From Oceanospirillum sp964342385 (GTDB taxonomy: Bacteria; Pseudomonadota; Gammaproteobacteria; Pseudomonadales; Halomonadaceae), in the NCBI GenBank assembly GCA_964342385.1, contig CAYFGP010000010.1, positions 21,154 to 85,153 on the forward strand: a stretch of DNA of 64,000 bases. The letters are read 5' to 3'. Below the pieces are notes generated by a model that was not told where the DNA came from, searched no databases, and worked only from the letters and a program-made list of their open reading frames with translations. Of the stretch, positions 18,299 to 27,179 are shown piece after piece (the first letter of the stretch is position 1; every line of letters starts with the position of its first letter). The translations under genes were made by a program, and so were the position numbers.

Positions 18299-18383
18299 AA
18301 GCACTCAAACAAAACTTCTCCATAACAAAGCTCTGTGACCTATTGTGACTGGCTGAGGTATATCGAAATACTTTTGTTTAAGT
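18299..18383. repeat. Inverted-motif unit 2 upstream of the araC-type gene
   Basis: The 85-bp unit starts AAGCACTCAAACAAAAC and ends CGAAATACTTTTGTTTAAGT, 183-184 bp after unit 1. The one base that differs from unit 1 in the left arm (C to A) is matched by a compensating change in the right arm (G to T), so the symmetry within each unit is kept. Confidence 0.65.
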
Positions 18384-18410
18384 GGAAATGAATCATGGAT
18401 GCGTTTCTTA

Positions 18411-18425
18411 ATACTTAAGAAGTAT
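18411..18425. promoter_or_regulatory. Palindrome next to the araC-type start
   Basis: ATACTTAAGAAGTAT is a perfect 6-3-6 palindrome 31 bp before the start codon. Its place suits an operator over the promoter or 5' leader. Confidence 0.5.
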
Positions 18426-18456
18426 CTAAAAGTCATTTATAAATGGATGTATAACA

Positions 18457-19437
18457 ATGACCCTTGATGCTGCCAGCGGCACCGGCGACTTTATCAAATC
18501 CATTGTCACCTCCGATGTGGATCATCTAGCTGCGATTCAGAAGGGTAAAAACCGCCGTTATACCCAGATCAAACCTGGCAAGCTTCAAGGACGTTACTCC
18601 GAATGTAATTTAAGCGATGTGCAGTTGTTTCGTGAGCGCTTAACGGTAGGTATGCGCATTGAAGCGGCACCTAATGCGCAATATATGCCATTTGCGGCGG
18701 CTTTTAGTGATTGCCATGATCTGACTTTTTGTGGTGGGCCAGCGAATGGTCATACCCTGTTACAGGCAACCGGAGGTGAATGGGATGCCTGTTCCAGAGG
18801 GGTGCTGAGTTATGTGGGGGCTGCTTTTAATCGCGATACGCTTAACGCTAATTACTTACGATTATTCAAACGTGAACTCCCAAAAGAGTGGGGAGTCAGT
18901 AAAACCCTATTGACTTGCCCCAAAGCTTTTCGCCAGTACCTCTATGTGCTACAGAGGACTTTGACGCTGATGGAAGCTTTCCCTGTGTTGAGCCACTACG
19001 AGCAGGTATCTAAATCCTTTAATGAGGCGATTTTGCGTGCCGTACTGGATACTCTGACGCCAACTTTGAACTATGAGGAAAAAGTCTCTCCTTTTTCAGC
19101 TCGACGTAAAGGTGTACAGAAAGCGCTCGACTACTTGCATATTCATGCGAGTCAGATGCCGACTATCGCTGAGTTGTGCCATGAGTCGGGCTTGAGTGAA
19201 AGGAGTTTGCAATACGGTTTTAAAGAGTATATGGGCATCTCTCCTGTGCGCTATTTAAGACTGGTGCGTTTAAATGAAGTCAGACGAGAGTTGTTGGCCT
19301 CAGGAAAAAAACGCATCAAAGTGATGGATGTGGCCCTCAACTGGGGCTTTGTTGAGATGGGACGTTTTTCCGGTGAGTATCGTCAGCTGTTTCAGGAGCT
19401 GCCTTCAGAGACATTAAAAGCCAGCAGAAACCAATAA
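18457..19437 (+). CDS. AraC-family transcriptional regulator
   Basis: A 326-residue regulator. The last 100 residues form the double helix-turn-helix AraC domain (KALDYLHIHASQMPTIAELC, SGLSERSLQYGFKEYMGISP, YLRLVRLNEVRREL and VALNWGFVEMGRFSGEYRQL). The N-terminal two thirds show no familiar ligand domain but resemble the layout of EutR-like members. It lies between two chemoreceptor genes and behind the duplicated inverted motifs, which are good candidates for its own binding sites. What it senses is unknown. Confidence 0.88.
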   Translation: MTLDAASGTGDFIKSIVTSDVDHLAAIQKGKNRRYTQIKPGKLQGRYSECNLSDVQLFRERLTVGMRIEAAPNAQYMPFAAAFSDCHDLTFCGGPANGHTLLQATGGEWDACSRGVLSYVGAAFNRDTLNANYLRLFKRELPKEWGVSKTLLTCPKAFRQYLYVLQRTLTLMEAFPVLSHYEQVSKSFNEAILRAVLDTLTPTLNYEEKVSPFSARRKGVQKALDYLHIHASQMPTIAELCHESGLSERSLQYGFKEYMGISPVRYLRLVRLNEVRRELLASGKKRIKVMDVALNWGFVEMGRFSGEYRQLFQELPSETLKASRNQ

Positions 19438-19639
19438 ACCTCGCCCGCTATATTTTGTATCGAATATCTCGGATAACGAAAATATCGGTCTCTTATCTTG
19501 ATCCCAGTATGCAATATTAACTTTGCTGCATTTAATCTGATCAACTCTCATCTTTTTAGCTTTCTCGCTGCCTTGTTATCTGCTGTCTACACTTAATAGC
19601 AATTTCCCCACTCAAATGCCGGAATGCTCTGAGGTTGCT

Positions 19640-21598
19640 ATGAATATTAGAACTAAGTTAGCACTGATCATCGCGGTGACAATTATCACGCCGACCCTGA
19701 TTGTCTCTTCGTATTTTATTTATGAGTCCAGAAACAGTGCGGTTAACAGCTTTAACGATGCGACTCAGCGTGAGATCTCTCAGATCGATAAAAACTTCAC
19801 CAGCTTTTTCAAAGGTATGGAATCAGATATCAGCTATCTTGCTGCTCAGCCCATCGCTCGCTCTTTAATCCCCGATGCGCCCCGTTTTTTAAATGGCGAT
19901 AAAGACTTTGCCGGTTGGGATAAGCTAAGCGGACAGACTAAAGAAATTCATGATTTTTATACTCGCTTTGCCGAGCATCGTTCCGGTATTACCTATATCT
20001 ATAGTGGGCGTATTGATGGTTCCATGATCGAGTGGCCTGGTAGTGCTTATAAAGATCCCTATGATCCCCGTGTGCGTCCCTGGTACAAACTGGCGATGGA
20101 TAACCCCGACAAAGCGGTGCGTACTAATGCCTATTATTGGGCTGGTGATGATTCCACTTATGTGGGCACCGCTAAGACGATTCGTGATGCCAACAATAAA
20201 ATTATTGGTGTGCAGTCGATGGATGTGTCGGTAAAACAGCTGACCGAAACCGTCAAGCAGATCAAGATCGGCCAAAGTGGTCATGTGGTTTTGATCGAAG
20301 ATAACAACAATGTGCTAGTGGATCCTTTGGTGCCGGAAAATAGCTTTAAAAAAATAGATACCCTAACCACGCCGCTCTACAAAGCTTTGTCTAGCTCTCA
20401 AAATACCTTATTTGAAACCGAGCGTAACGGCGAAAAATATATGGGCAAAGTGTTTCAGTCACCTAGTTTAGGCTGGCGCTTTGTTGCTTTAGTGCCAGAA
20501 GCAGAAGTGTATGCGGCGGTGAATAAGCAGGCCTGGGTCACTATCGTGATTTCAGCATTATTAGTGGTGGTCTTTACTTTGGTTGGAGCATTTTTTGCCA
20601 ACCTTGTGACCAAACCCTTGGATAAAATCACCAAAGTATTGCAGCAGATCTCTGCTGGCCAAGGTGATCTGACTGCACGTTTAACTATCCAATCCAAAGA
20701 TGAGATTGGTGTGTTATCGGAATCTTTTAATGCCTTTGTCGCCAAGCTGCAAAATATCATTGGCGAAGTAGTTAAACTCAGTGAGCAGTTAAAACAAACC
20801 TCTAGTGTTACGGCACAAAGAGCACGCGAGTCTCATGATGAGGTCAATCAACAACTAGAGCAGATCACCCTGGTGGTTGCATCGGTGAATGAGATGTCTC
20901 TCGCCACTGAGGAAATTGCTCGTAATGCAGAGAAAGCTGCAACTATGTCCGGTGATAGCGCAGATGCCAGTCAGCAAGGGCAACAGGTGGTAGGAAATAC
21001 CTGTGATGCCATAGGTCAGCTGGCCGATGAAGTGGGTGAGGCAGCCCAAGTGATTGATCAACTGGAAAACAACACTCAGCAAATTAACTCGATTTTAACG
21101 ACGATTCAGGGCATTGCGGAGCAAACGAACCTGTTGGCACTTAACGCGGCCATTGAAGCGGCCCGTGCCGGTGAACACGGCCGGGGTTTTGCGGTGGTGG
21201 CGGATGAGGTACGTAGCCTATCCCATAAAACGGCTCAGTCGACAGAAGAGATTCAGCAGATGATTACCGAGCTGCAGCAAACGACAAAAAAAGCGGTGGA
21301 TATTATGCAGCGCAGCCAGACAATGGCAGGAACTACCGTAGAGCAAGCTAATGAAGCCAGTGCGAGCCTAGGGCAGATTACGGAGTCGGTGAATTTGATT
21401 CGAGATATGGCCGCGCAGATTGCTACGGCGACAGAGGAGCAAAGTTCGGTCTCGGCAGGTATTACAGACAATACCACTCAGATCAGTCAGATTGCCGCTC
21501 AGATGTCGGCGGATGCTGATCAGCGCTTGGATCGTTCACAGAAACTGCGTGAGCTATCGGAGAATATGCACAATCTGGTGGGGCGCTTTAAGATCTGA
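19640..21598 (+). CDS. Methyl-accepting chemotaxis protein (double Cache)
   Basis: A chemoreceptor of 652 residues from the ATG preceded by GAGG; an in-frame ATG eight codons earlier is less likely. TM1 (LALIIAVTIITPTLIVSSYF); double-Cache periplasmic domain with YDPRVRPWYKLAMDN and AYYWAGDDSTYVGTAKTI; TM2 (AWVTIVISALLVVVFTLVGA); HAMP with GQGDLTARLTIQSKDEIGVL; signalling tip IAEQTNLLALNAAIEAARAG and GRGFAVVADEVRSLSH. It follows the araC-type gene in the same direction with about 200 bp between, so has probably its own promoter. Confidence 0.93.
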   Translation: MNIRTKLALIIAVTIITPTLIVSSYFIYESRNSAVNSFNDATQREISQIDKNFTSFFKGMESDISYLAAQPIARSLIPDAPRFLNGDKDFAGWDKLSGQTKEIHDFYTRFAEHRSGITYIYSGRIDGSMIEWPGSAYKDPYDPRVRPWYKLAMDNPDKAVRTNAYYWAGDDSTYVGTAKTIRDANNKIIGVQSMDVSVKQLTETVKQIKIGQSGHVVLIEDNNNVLVDPLVPENSFKKIDTLTTPLYKALSSSQNTLFETERNGEKYMGKVFQSPSLGWRFVALVPEAEVYAAVNKQAWVTIVISALLVVVFTLVGAFFANLVTKPLDKITKVLQQISAGQGDLTARLTIQSKDEIGVLSESFNAFVAKLQNIIGEVVKLSEQLKQTSSVTAQRARESHDEVNQQLEQITLVVASVNEMSLATEEIARNAEKAATMSGDSADASQQGQQVVGNTCDAIGQLADEVGEAAQVIDQLENNTQQINSILTTIQGIAEQTNLLALNAAIEAARAGEHGRGFAVVADEVRSLSHKTAQSTEEIQQMITELQQTTKKAVDIMQRSQTMAGTTVEQANEASASLGQITESVNLIRDMAAQIATATEEQSSVSAGITDNTTQISQIAAQMSADADQRLDRSQKLRELSENMHNLVGRFKI

Positions 21599-21721
21599 TT
21601 GCCGATTAACAGGGGAAAGCAACCTGAAGAGGCAGGGCTCTTTGCTCTGCCTTTTCGTCGTTTTAACCAATAGGGCTGACTAAAACTAGCTTCCAATATC
21701 CGCTATATACCAGTCCATCAT

Positions 21722-22642
21722 CTACCAGTCCAATAGCTGCTCTGGATTATTTTGTAGATAAGTGATCTTCTCCCGCAGTCGCTTGGCAAACTCCTGTGTG
21801 ATCATGGATTGCGGTACACCGGATGGATACATAATAGCGGTTTTCAAAAACACTTCTGGTTCAAAGCGACGGAATACGACCTTACCGGGTTGGGCATAGC
21901 TGTGGTAGCTAAATACTGATATAGGATCAAGAATGCATACGCCCATCCCTCGCTCTACCAGCCGCAGTGCTGGAATATAAAAGCGGCACTGCAGACGCAC
22001 ATTCATACGATAACCGCCTTCCTCAAACAGCATCAATAAATCATGGAAGATCATATGATCCGGGTGCAGGGTCACCATGGGTTCGTTATCTAACAGCTCA
22101 GGGGTAATCACCTCATGGTGAGCCAGGGGATGATCTGCAGGCAGGGCACACATACAGCGCAGATTAAACGGCTCCATCTTCTCTAATGAAACCTGAGTCA
22201 CCTCCGCCAGGCCGATATCGTATTGATTGGAGGCCAGCCACTTGGCCACTTCGTCCGAGGTACGGGTCTGCATGGATGCCTGGACCTTAGGATGCTCTTC
22301 CATAAAGTCTGCCAATAGATCAGGCATAAAAAAGGTGGAGGGGCCAGGCATACAACCGATACGCAGAAAGCCATACTGCTTATTTTGGATATCCTGTACC
22401 GTCTGATTTACATCGTGAATACGGGAGAAGATGGCTTCAATTTCGGCATAGAGATAGTGGGCTTCCGGTGTCGGATAGAGACGCTTTTTACGTCGTTCAA
22501 ACAATTGAAAGCCGATCTCTTTCTCCAATGAACTGATCACCATACTGACTGCTGGCTGGGTACGAAACAGCAGCTTAGCGGCCTGTGATACCGAGCCGGT
22601 GAGCATTACCGCACGGAAAGATTCCATTTGATTCAGGTTCAT
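21722..22642 (-). CDS. LysR-family transcriptional regulator
   Basis: A 306-residue regulator with an N-terminal winged helix (MNLNQMESFRAVMLTGSVSQ, AAKLLFRTQPAVSMVISSLE, LFERRKKRLYPTPEA) and a periplasmic-binding-like effector domain (LRIGCMPGPSTFFMPDLL, PADHPLAHHEVITPE). It lies downstream of tctC on the same strand and is the only regulator near the transporter and catabolic genes, so it probably controls them. The effector is probably the imported compound. Confidence 0.9.
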   Translation of the reverse strand: MNLNQMESFRAVMLTGSVSQAAKLLFRTQPAVSMVISSLEKEIGFQLFERRKKRLYPTPEAHYLYAEIEAIFSRIHDVNQTVQDIQNKQYGFLRIGCMPGPSTFFMPDLLADFMEEHPKVQASMQTRTSDEVAKWLASNQYDIGLAEVTQVSLEKMEPFNLRCMCALPADHPLAHHEVITPELLDNEPMVTLHPDHMIFHDLLMLFEEGGYRMNVRLQCRFYIPALRLVERGMGVCILDPISVFSYHSYAQPGKVVFRRFEPEVFLKTAIMYPSGVPQSMITQEFAKRLREKITYLQNNPEQLLDW

Positions 22643-23071
22643 TGGCTTACCTGCTTATTGGTGAAGTTTAACTTGATTAGTTCAACTGATGATTCTAGCT
22701 AAAAAACTAACTAATATTATGTTTTTTCTATCGGCAAAGGAAAATATCACTTGGTAATAGAATCAGTCTCACTCCGAATTGGTTTTTGTGTAACCTATTG
22801 ATTCTATTAGGATAGATAAAGAAAAGAAGCAACAGTCGACAAGAAACAGGCACAAAGCGTCCCCTTACGGGTGATCTTTGTAAGGCAAGATCCCGTTCCA
22901 TGTCGAATGTTGCTGAAGAGCACGATTGGTTGGATGCGACTCTCTCAATAGAGAGCTATATCCAAAAAGGCCGTTTTATCCCTGCCATTAAATGCTCTTA
23001 AGTTTCCAGAGCAATCTATTAGATTGTTGGTGTTAAAAGGGCAATAGCAGGGATCGTTCTCGCATCAGAAA
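22643..23071. other. Intergenic region between tctC and the lysR-type gene
   Basis: No gene is seen in this 429-bp stretch. It contains small inverted repeats (CTCTC/GAGAG near 22942 and CAATCT/AGATTG near 23010), neither followed by a good T-run on the minus strand. It should hold the lysR-type promoter. Confidence 0.5.
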
Positions 23072-24022
23072 TTATTTATTAGCGACGCGAGCGGCTTCTT
23101 CTTTATAGATGTTGTAAGTGGCTTTCAGATCTTTGATCCAGCTGTCGCCGTGACGGAAGTCGATCAGTGCACCGATATTTTCGTAAGACGCCTGAACTTT
23201 AGGATCCTTCATCACTTTAGCAGTCACTGCAGCCAGTTTCTCAACCACTTCCTGAGGTACACCTTTAGGTGCGAAAACACCAGACCAGCCGCCGAAACTA
23301 CCCTTGATACCGTAATCAGAGAAGGTCGGTACGCCTGGGAATGCATCCATCTTCTGATCCATTACCAGAACACGGGCACGATCCGCTTTTACATGAGGGC
23401 CAAACGCTGGCGGGAAGGATACGGCTGAATCGATATGACCACCCACTACCGAAACCATAGAAGCAGAAGCGCCTTTGGCGTGTACGTACTTCACTTTATA
23501 GCCGGACTGGTTAGCGATAATGTTCGCCATAATGGTACCGGAGGAAGACGCGCCCCAAGAGCCCTGAGTCACGGTCTTTTTCTGTGCGCCAGCGATAAAC
23601 TGATCGAAGTCCTGGTATGGGCTGTCTTTAGAAACAACAACCGCCAGCGGTACAGAAGTGAATTTCACTACCGGCTCAAAGGTGCTGAAGTTGTACGGCG
23701 TCTTGGTGAAGTTTGGCGTTACCAGCATATTACTCAGACCTGCATTGATCAGGGTATAACCGTCTGGTTTAGCTTTAGCTACAAACGAGGTACCCACCAC
23801 ACCGCCACCGCCGGTTTTATTGATTACGACAACCGGTACACCCAGCTCTTTCTCTACTGCATCGGCCCAGATACGGGTTGTCAGATCTGAGTCACCGCCT
23901 GCGCCCCAAGGCACAATCACTTTGATTGGTTTTTCTGGGTATTCAGCCAAAGCGGCACCAGAAGTCAGAGTTACAGCAACAGCAGTCGCGATGGATAGCA
24001 GGGTTTTTTTAGGCGTTTTCAT
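23072..24022 (-). CDS. TctC-family periplasmic substrate-binding protein
   Basis: The extracytoplasmic solute receptor of a tripartite tricarboxylate transporter. The first 26 residues are a Sec signal peptide ending in ALA. The mature start YPEKPIKVIVPWGAGGDSDL is the hallmark of the Bug/TctC family, with NKTGGGGVVGTSFVAKAKPD in the ligand pocket and the usual GVFAPKGVPQEVVEKL near the C-terminus. At 316 residues it is of normal size. It is downstream of tctB and tctA in the same direction with a gap of about 110 bp. The family binds citrate, other dicarboxylates, aromatic acids and amino acids, so the substrate is not given. Confidence 0.93.
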   Translation of the reverse strand: MKTPKKTLLSIATAVAVTLTSGAALAEYPEKPIKVIVPWGAGGDSDLTTRIWADAVEKELGVPVVVINKTGGGGVVGTSFVAKAKPDGYTLINAGLSNMLVTPNFTKTPYNFSTFEPVVKFTSVPLAVVVSKDSPYQDFDQFIAGAQKKTVTQGSWGASSSGTIMANIIANQSGYKVKYVHAKGASASMVSVVGGHIDSAVSFPPAFGPHVKADRARVLVMDQKMDAFPGVPTFSDYGIKGSFGGWSGVFAPKGVPQEVVEKLAAVTAKVMKDPKVQASYENIGALIDFRHGDSWIKDLKATYNIYKEEAARVANK

Positions 24023-24133
24023 AATGTACTTCCTTCGACTTGTTTTTATTCAAGGTTATTGGTCTTCACAGGGCACAGGCCTTTTTCTGCTTGCACTGTG
24101 CCTAGTGAAGGCGTTGCTTTAGTGTTGTCCTGC

Positions 24134-25654
24134 TTAGGCGGCTTCTTCTTGAGCTGCGGCAGGGGTTTTAGATGCTTTGCGTTTCATGCGCATACTTGAG
24201 TAAACAAAGAATGCGGACAGTGCGATAAACACCCATGAGAACGGTGAAGCAAAGAACTGTGCGTAGTCGTCACCAACAATGGCAAAGGCTTGGTCCAGGT
24301 TCTGTTCCAGGAATGGGGTCAGAATAAAGCCGATGATAAATACCGCTGGATTCAGTCCCACCATACGCATGCCGTAGCCCATTACGGTGAAGGCGATCAG
24401 CACCAGAATGTCGTTCATGTTCTGACCGGCAGTAAAGGCACCGGTAAAGGCAAATACCGTCACACATGGGAAGATGATGTAGCGTGGCAGCGACGCCATC
24501 TTCACAAAGAACTTAAAGCCAGAGCGGGCGATACCCAGCAGGAACAGATCGGTGATCAAGAAACCTGCAAAGATGGCGTAGATGGTTTCCGTATGTTCAA
24601 AGAAGATCATAGGACCCGGTGTCAGGCCATGGATTAGGAAGGCACCCATCAGCAGCGCCGCTACGTCATCACCTGGAATACTCAGGGTCAGCATAGGAAT
24701 CATGCTGGAACCACATACCGCGTTGTTAGCTGATTCAGCCGCTGCGATACCTTCCACAGAACCCTTGCCGTATTCGTCTGGCTTTTTAGAGGTTCGCTTG
24801 GCTTCACCGTAGGCGATAAAGGCGGCGGTACTGGAGCCCAGGCCAGGCAGTGCACCAATAAAGGTACCGATACCACTGGATTTCAGAATGGTGCGGAATA
24901 CCTTTTTGAACTCACCAAAGCTGATGCGGTTATCCGCTGGATTCGGTGAATGGGTGATCGCCAGCTTATGGTGCGGAATATTGCGACGGCGAATAACGTT
25001 GATCACCTCAGGCATTACCAGAATACCGATCAGCATCGGGGTAAAGGTAAAGCCTCCAATCAGCTCATCGATACCAAAGGTAAAACGCGCGGAACCGGTA
25101 ATGGAGTCCAAGCCCACCATGGCAAACAGCATACCCAGACAGCAGGACAGCAGACCGCGGGGGATAGACTCACCGGCCATCGAACCGATCACAGTAAAGG
25201 CGAACAGCAGCAGGAAGACTTTCTCAATCGGACCCGCCTGAAGGGAGATCGCTGAGATAGGCGCGGCTACCAGAATCAGTACCAGAGTGGCAATCATCTC
25301 ACCGGATACCGAGGCAAACAGCGACATATCCAGTGCCTTGCCGGATTTACCAGACTTAGTCAGGGCGTGCCCATCCTGTGCGGTCAAAAATGATGCCGCA
25401 GCCCCCGGCGTATTGATCAGAATCGCCGAAATAGAGCCGCCATAGATACCGGCTTTATATACGGCCAGTAGCATGGTGATACCGACAATCGGGTCCACAT
25501 AAAACGTCATTGGCAGCATGATGGCGATGGCCATAATGCACGAGATACCCGGAATCGCACCAAAGGTAATGCCGATCACGACACCGGCAATAATGCCCAG
25601 AATTGGACCCACTGCCAGGATTGCCGAGAAACCGGTAAGAATATTATCAATCAT
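24134..25654 (-). CDS. TctA-family large membrane subunit
   Basis: The 12-helix permease subunit of the tripartite tricarboxylate transporter, 506 residues. Family motifs include GIIAGVVIGITFGAIPG near the N-terminus, YGGSISAILINTPGAAAS with AQDGHALTKSGKSGKALD, GALPGLGSSTAAFIAYGEAK, and AAESANNAVCGSSMIPMLTL. It is encoded between tctB and tctC and works with both, driven by an ion gradient. Confidence 0.95.
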   Translation of the reverse strand: MIDNILTGFSAILAVGPILGIIAGVVIGITFGAIPGISCIMAIAIMLPMTFYVDPIVGITMLLAVYKAGIYGGSISAILINTPGAAASFLTAQDGHALTKSGKSGKALDMSLFASVSGEMIATLVLILVAAPISAISLQAGPIEKVFLLLFAFTVIGSMAGESIPRGLLSCCLGMLFAMVGLDSITGSARFTFGIDELIGGFTFTPMLIGILVMPEVINVIRRRNIPHHKLAITHSPNPADNRISFGEFKKVFRTILKSSGIGTFIGALPGLGSSTAAFIAYGEAKRTSKKPDEYGKGSVEGIAAAESANNAVCGSSMIPMLTLSIPGDDVAALLMGAFLIHGLTPGPMIFFEHTETIYAIFAGFLITDLFLLGIARSGFKFFVKMASLPRYIIFPCVTVFAFTGAFTAGQNMNDILVLIAFTVMGYGMRMVGLNPAVFIIGFILTPFLEQNLDQAFAIVGDDYAQFFASPFSWVFIALSAFFVYSSMRMKRKASKTPAAAQEEAA

Positions 25655-25668
25655 CTGAGTCTCTCCTC

Positions 25669-26133
25669 TTACAGCGACCAGGTCGGCAGATAAACCCGCA
25701 GAAATTCACGGGAACCGTAATCGATCAGAATCGGGGTGATCACAGATAGGGCGATCATCGGCAGCCAATTACGGCCACCCAGTAGTATCGCGACACTGAG
25801 CATCACTAGCGGGGTGGTCACCAGGAAACCCAGATGCGGCACCGCCAGCCAGTAGGCAACAAAGATACCCACATAGATAAAGATGCCGGAGAAACCATGG
25901 GTGGTGATCTTCTCCAGATCTTCCTGTTCAGCGCCCTGAGCCAACTTAAGGAAGGACTGAATGGCGATCGTGCCAGCAAAAAGGATCATTAACCCGGCCA
26001 CAACACGGGGCAGGAACAGAATGCCCAGATCACTTTGGGCACCACCCTCGGCCAGATTATCGTTGGTCAAGATGATCACCGCTGCGATGATCAAGAGCGT
26101 CGATAGAACGACATCTATCTTTCTTCTATCCAC
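25669..26133 (-). CDS. TctB-family small membrane subunit
   Basis: A 154-residue protein with four predicted membrane helices (VVLSTLLIIAAVIIL, FLPRVVAGLMILFAG, GIFIYVGIFVAYWLAV and LVTTPLVMLSVAILLGG), the standard form of the poorly conserved TctB subunit. It is the first gene of the tctBAC operon and ends 14 bp before tctA. CAGGAGAGA precedes the ATG. Confidence 0.9.
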   Translation of the reverse strand: MDRRKIDVVLSTLLIIAAVIILTNDNLAEGGAQSDLGILFLPRVVAGLMILFAGTIAIQSFLKLAQGAEQEDLEKITTHGFSGIFIYVGIFVAYWLAVPHLGFLVTTPLVMLSVAILLGGRNWLPMIALSVITPILIDYGSREFLRVYLPTWSL

Positions 26134-26276
26134 TGTTCTCTCCTGAATTTTTATTCTTGTCTAATTCTGACTCTATGTTCAGATCTACTTATTTTTGGCG
26201 AAAAGGTGTCGTTTTGGTGGGGAACTGCGCCCATCTTCAGAGTCTTCCGTGCTTGAAGCGATACCAGATGCCGCAA

Positions 26277-26299
26277 ATTTGATTTCAGTGTAATCAAAT
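26277..26299. promoter_or_regulatory. Operator-like inverted repeat
   Basis: ATTTGATT (26277-26284) and AATCAAAT (26292-26299) form a perfect 8-bp inverted repeat with 7 bp between; ATTTGATT occurs again at about 26326. It lies upstream of tctB and may be the binding site of the LysR-type protein. This is inference from place and symmetry. Confidence 0.45.
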
Positions 26300-26415
26300 G
26301 AAATATAGACACAAATCGAAAATATATTTGATTTCATAAGCTGAGCTTATGTTCTTCTGGACCCATAACCCCATAAATTGCAGGTTTATCAGGCGTAACA
26401 AGGCCTTAGCTCTTG

Positions 26416-26625
26416 ATATAAGTGAAACTGATGAAGTGTTAAAAAAAAGCGATTTGCTGTTATGCATTGGNNNNNNNNNNNNNNNNNNNNNNNNNNNNNN
26501 NNNNNNNNNNNNNNNNNNNNNNNNNNNNNNNNNNNNNNNNNNNNNNNNNNNNNNNNNNNNNNNNNNNNNNATATAAGTGAAACTGATGAAGTGTTAAAAA
26601 AAAGCGATTTGCTGTTATGCATTGG
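26416..26625. repeat. 100-N gap flanked by an exact 55-bp direct repeat
   Basis: The 55 bases at 26416-26470 and at 26571-26625 are identical, and exactly 100 N (26471-26570) lie between. This is the look of two contigs with overlapping ends that were scaffolded without being merged. The true locus may have a single copy, or a tandem repeat that the assembler could not resolve. Confidence 0.9.
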
Positions 26626-26792
26626 TGAAGCAAATAATAAAAGCCATCACTCGTTCAGTGGGACTCCAGTAGATAGTCATCGGTAGATGATCATTAACGG
26701 AGCTGAGTCGGAGGGTGCATACCGATTGATTCACTGAACCATGAGACTGAATCACAAGTTTGAATAACGATTAAAGAACAAGAGAGAACACT

Positions 26793-27137
26793 ATGATCAC
26801 ACGCCAGTATTCCAATCAGCGTATGAGCCAGCTTGTCAGCTACAACGGTCAGGTTTTTACCGCAGGCCAGGTGGCTAAAGATCCCAGCGAAGATGTTGCG
26901 GGCCAAACCCGACAGATTCTGGCGCAGATTGAAGCCCTGCTGGCCGATGCCGGAAGCGATAAGTCCCGCCTGTTAAACGCCACCATCTGGTTATCGGATA
27001 TTCGTTATTTCCAGGCCATGAACGAAGTGTGGGATGCCTGGGTAGATCAGGGCAATCCTCCGGCCCGCGCCTGCGTGGAATCCCGTCTGGCACGTCCTGA
27101 GCTGTTGGTGGAAATTCAGGTTATTGCTGCCGTCTAA
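26793..27137 (+). CDS. RidA/YjgF/UK114-family deaminase
   Basis: Enzymes of this family hydrolyse reactive enamine/imine products to keto acids and ammonia. The 114-residue product has the VSYNGQVFTAGQVAKDPSED start, the central NATIWLSDIRYFQAMNEVWD motif and the active-site arginine in PPARACVESRLARPELLVEI, with the conserved Glu near the C-terminus. GAGAG precedes the ATG. It is followed by an FAD-dependent amino acid oxidase-type gene, whose imino-acid product would be a natural substrate. Confidence 0.92.
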   Translation: MITRQYSNQRMSQLVSYNGQVFTAGQVAKDPSEDVAGQTRQILAQIEALLADAGSDKSRLLNATIWLSDIRYFQAMNEVWDAWVDQGNPPARACVESRLARPELLVEIQVIAAV

Positions 27138-27179
27138 CGTGTTGATGAGGCCGGGTGGTTTAAGCCGCTCTGTAGAGTT

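Larger units (their letters stand above)
17893..18456. other. Long divergent promoter region
   Basis: This 564-bp region lies between the divergent chemoreceptor (minus) and AraC-family (plus) genes. It has no gene. Its right two thirds hold the duplicated inverted-motif units and a palindrome listed separately. Confidence 0.6.
26134..26792. other. Divergent promoter region with assembly gap
   Basis: The region separates tctB (minus) from ridA (plus) and holds the promoters of both. It contains an operator-like inverted repeat and 100 unknown bases flanked by an exact duplication. No gene is seen in the known bases. Confidence 0.6.

Noticed and set aside
26349..26686. ORFs running through the N gap
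   Set aside because: They exist only because N codons are read as open; no protein can be supported across unknown bases.
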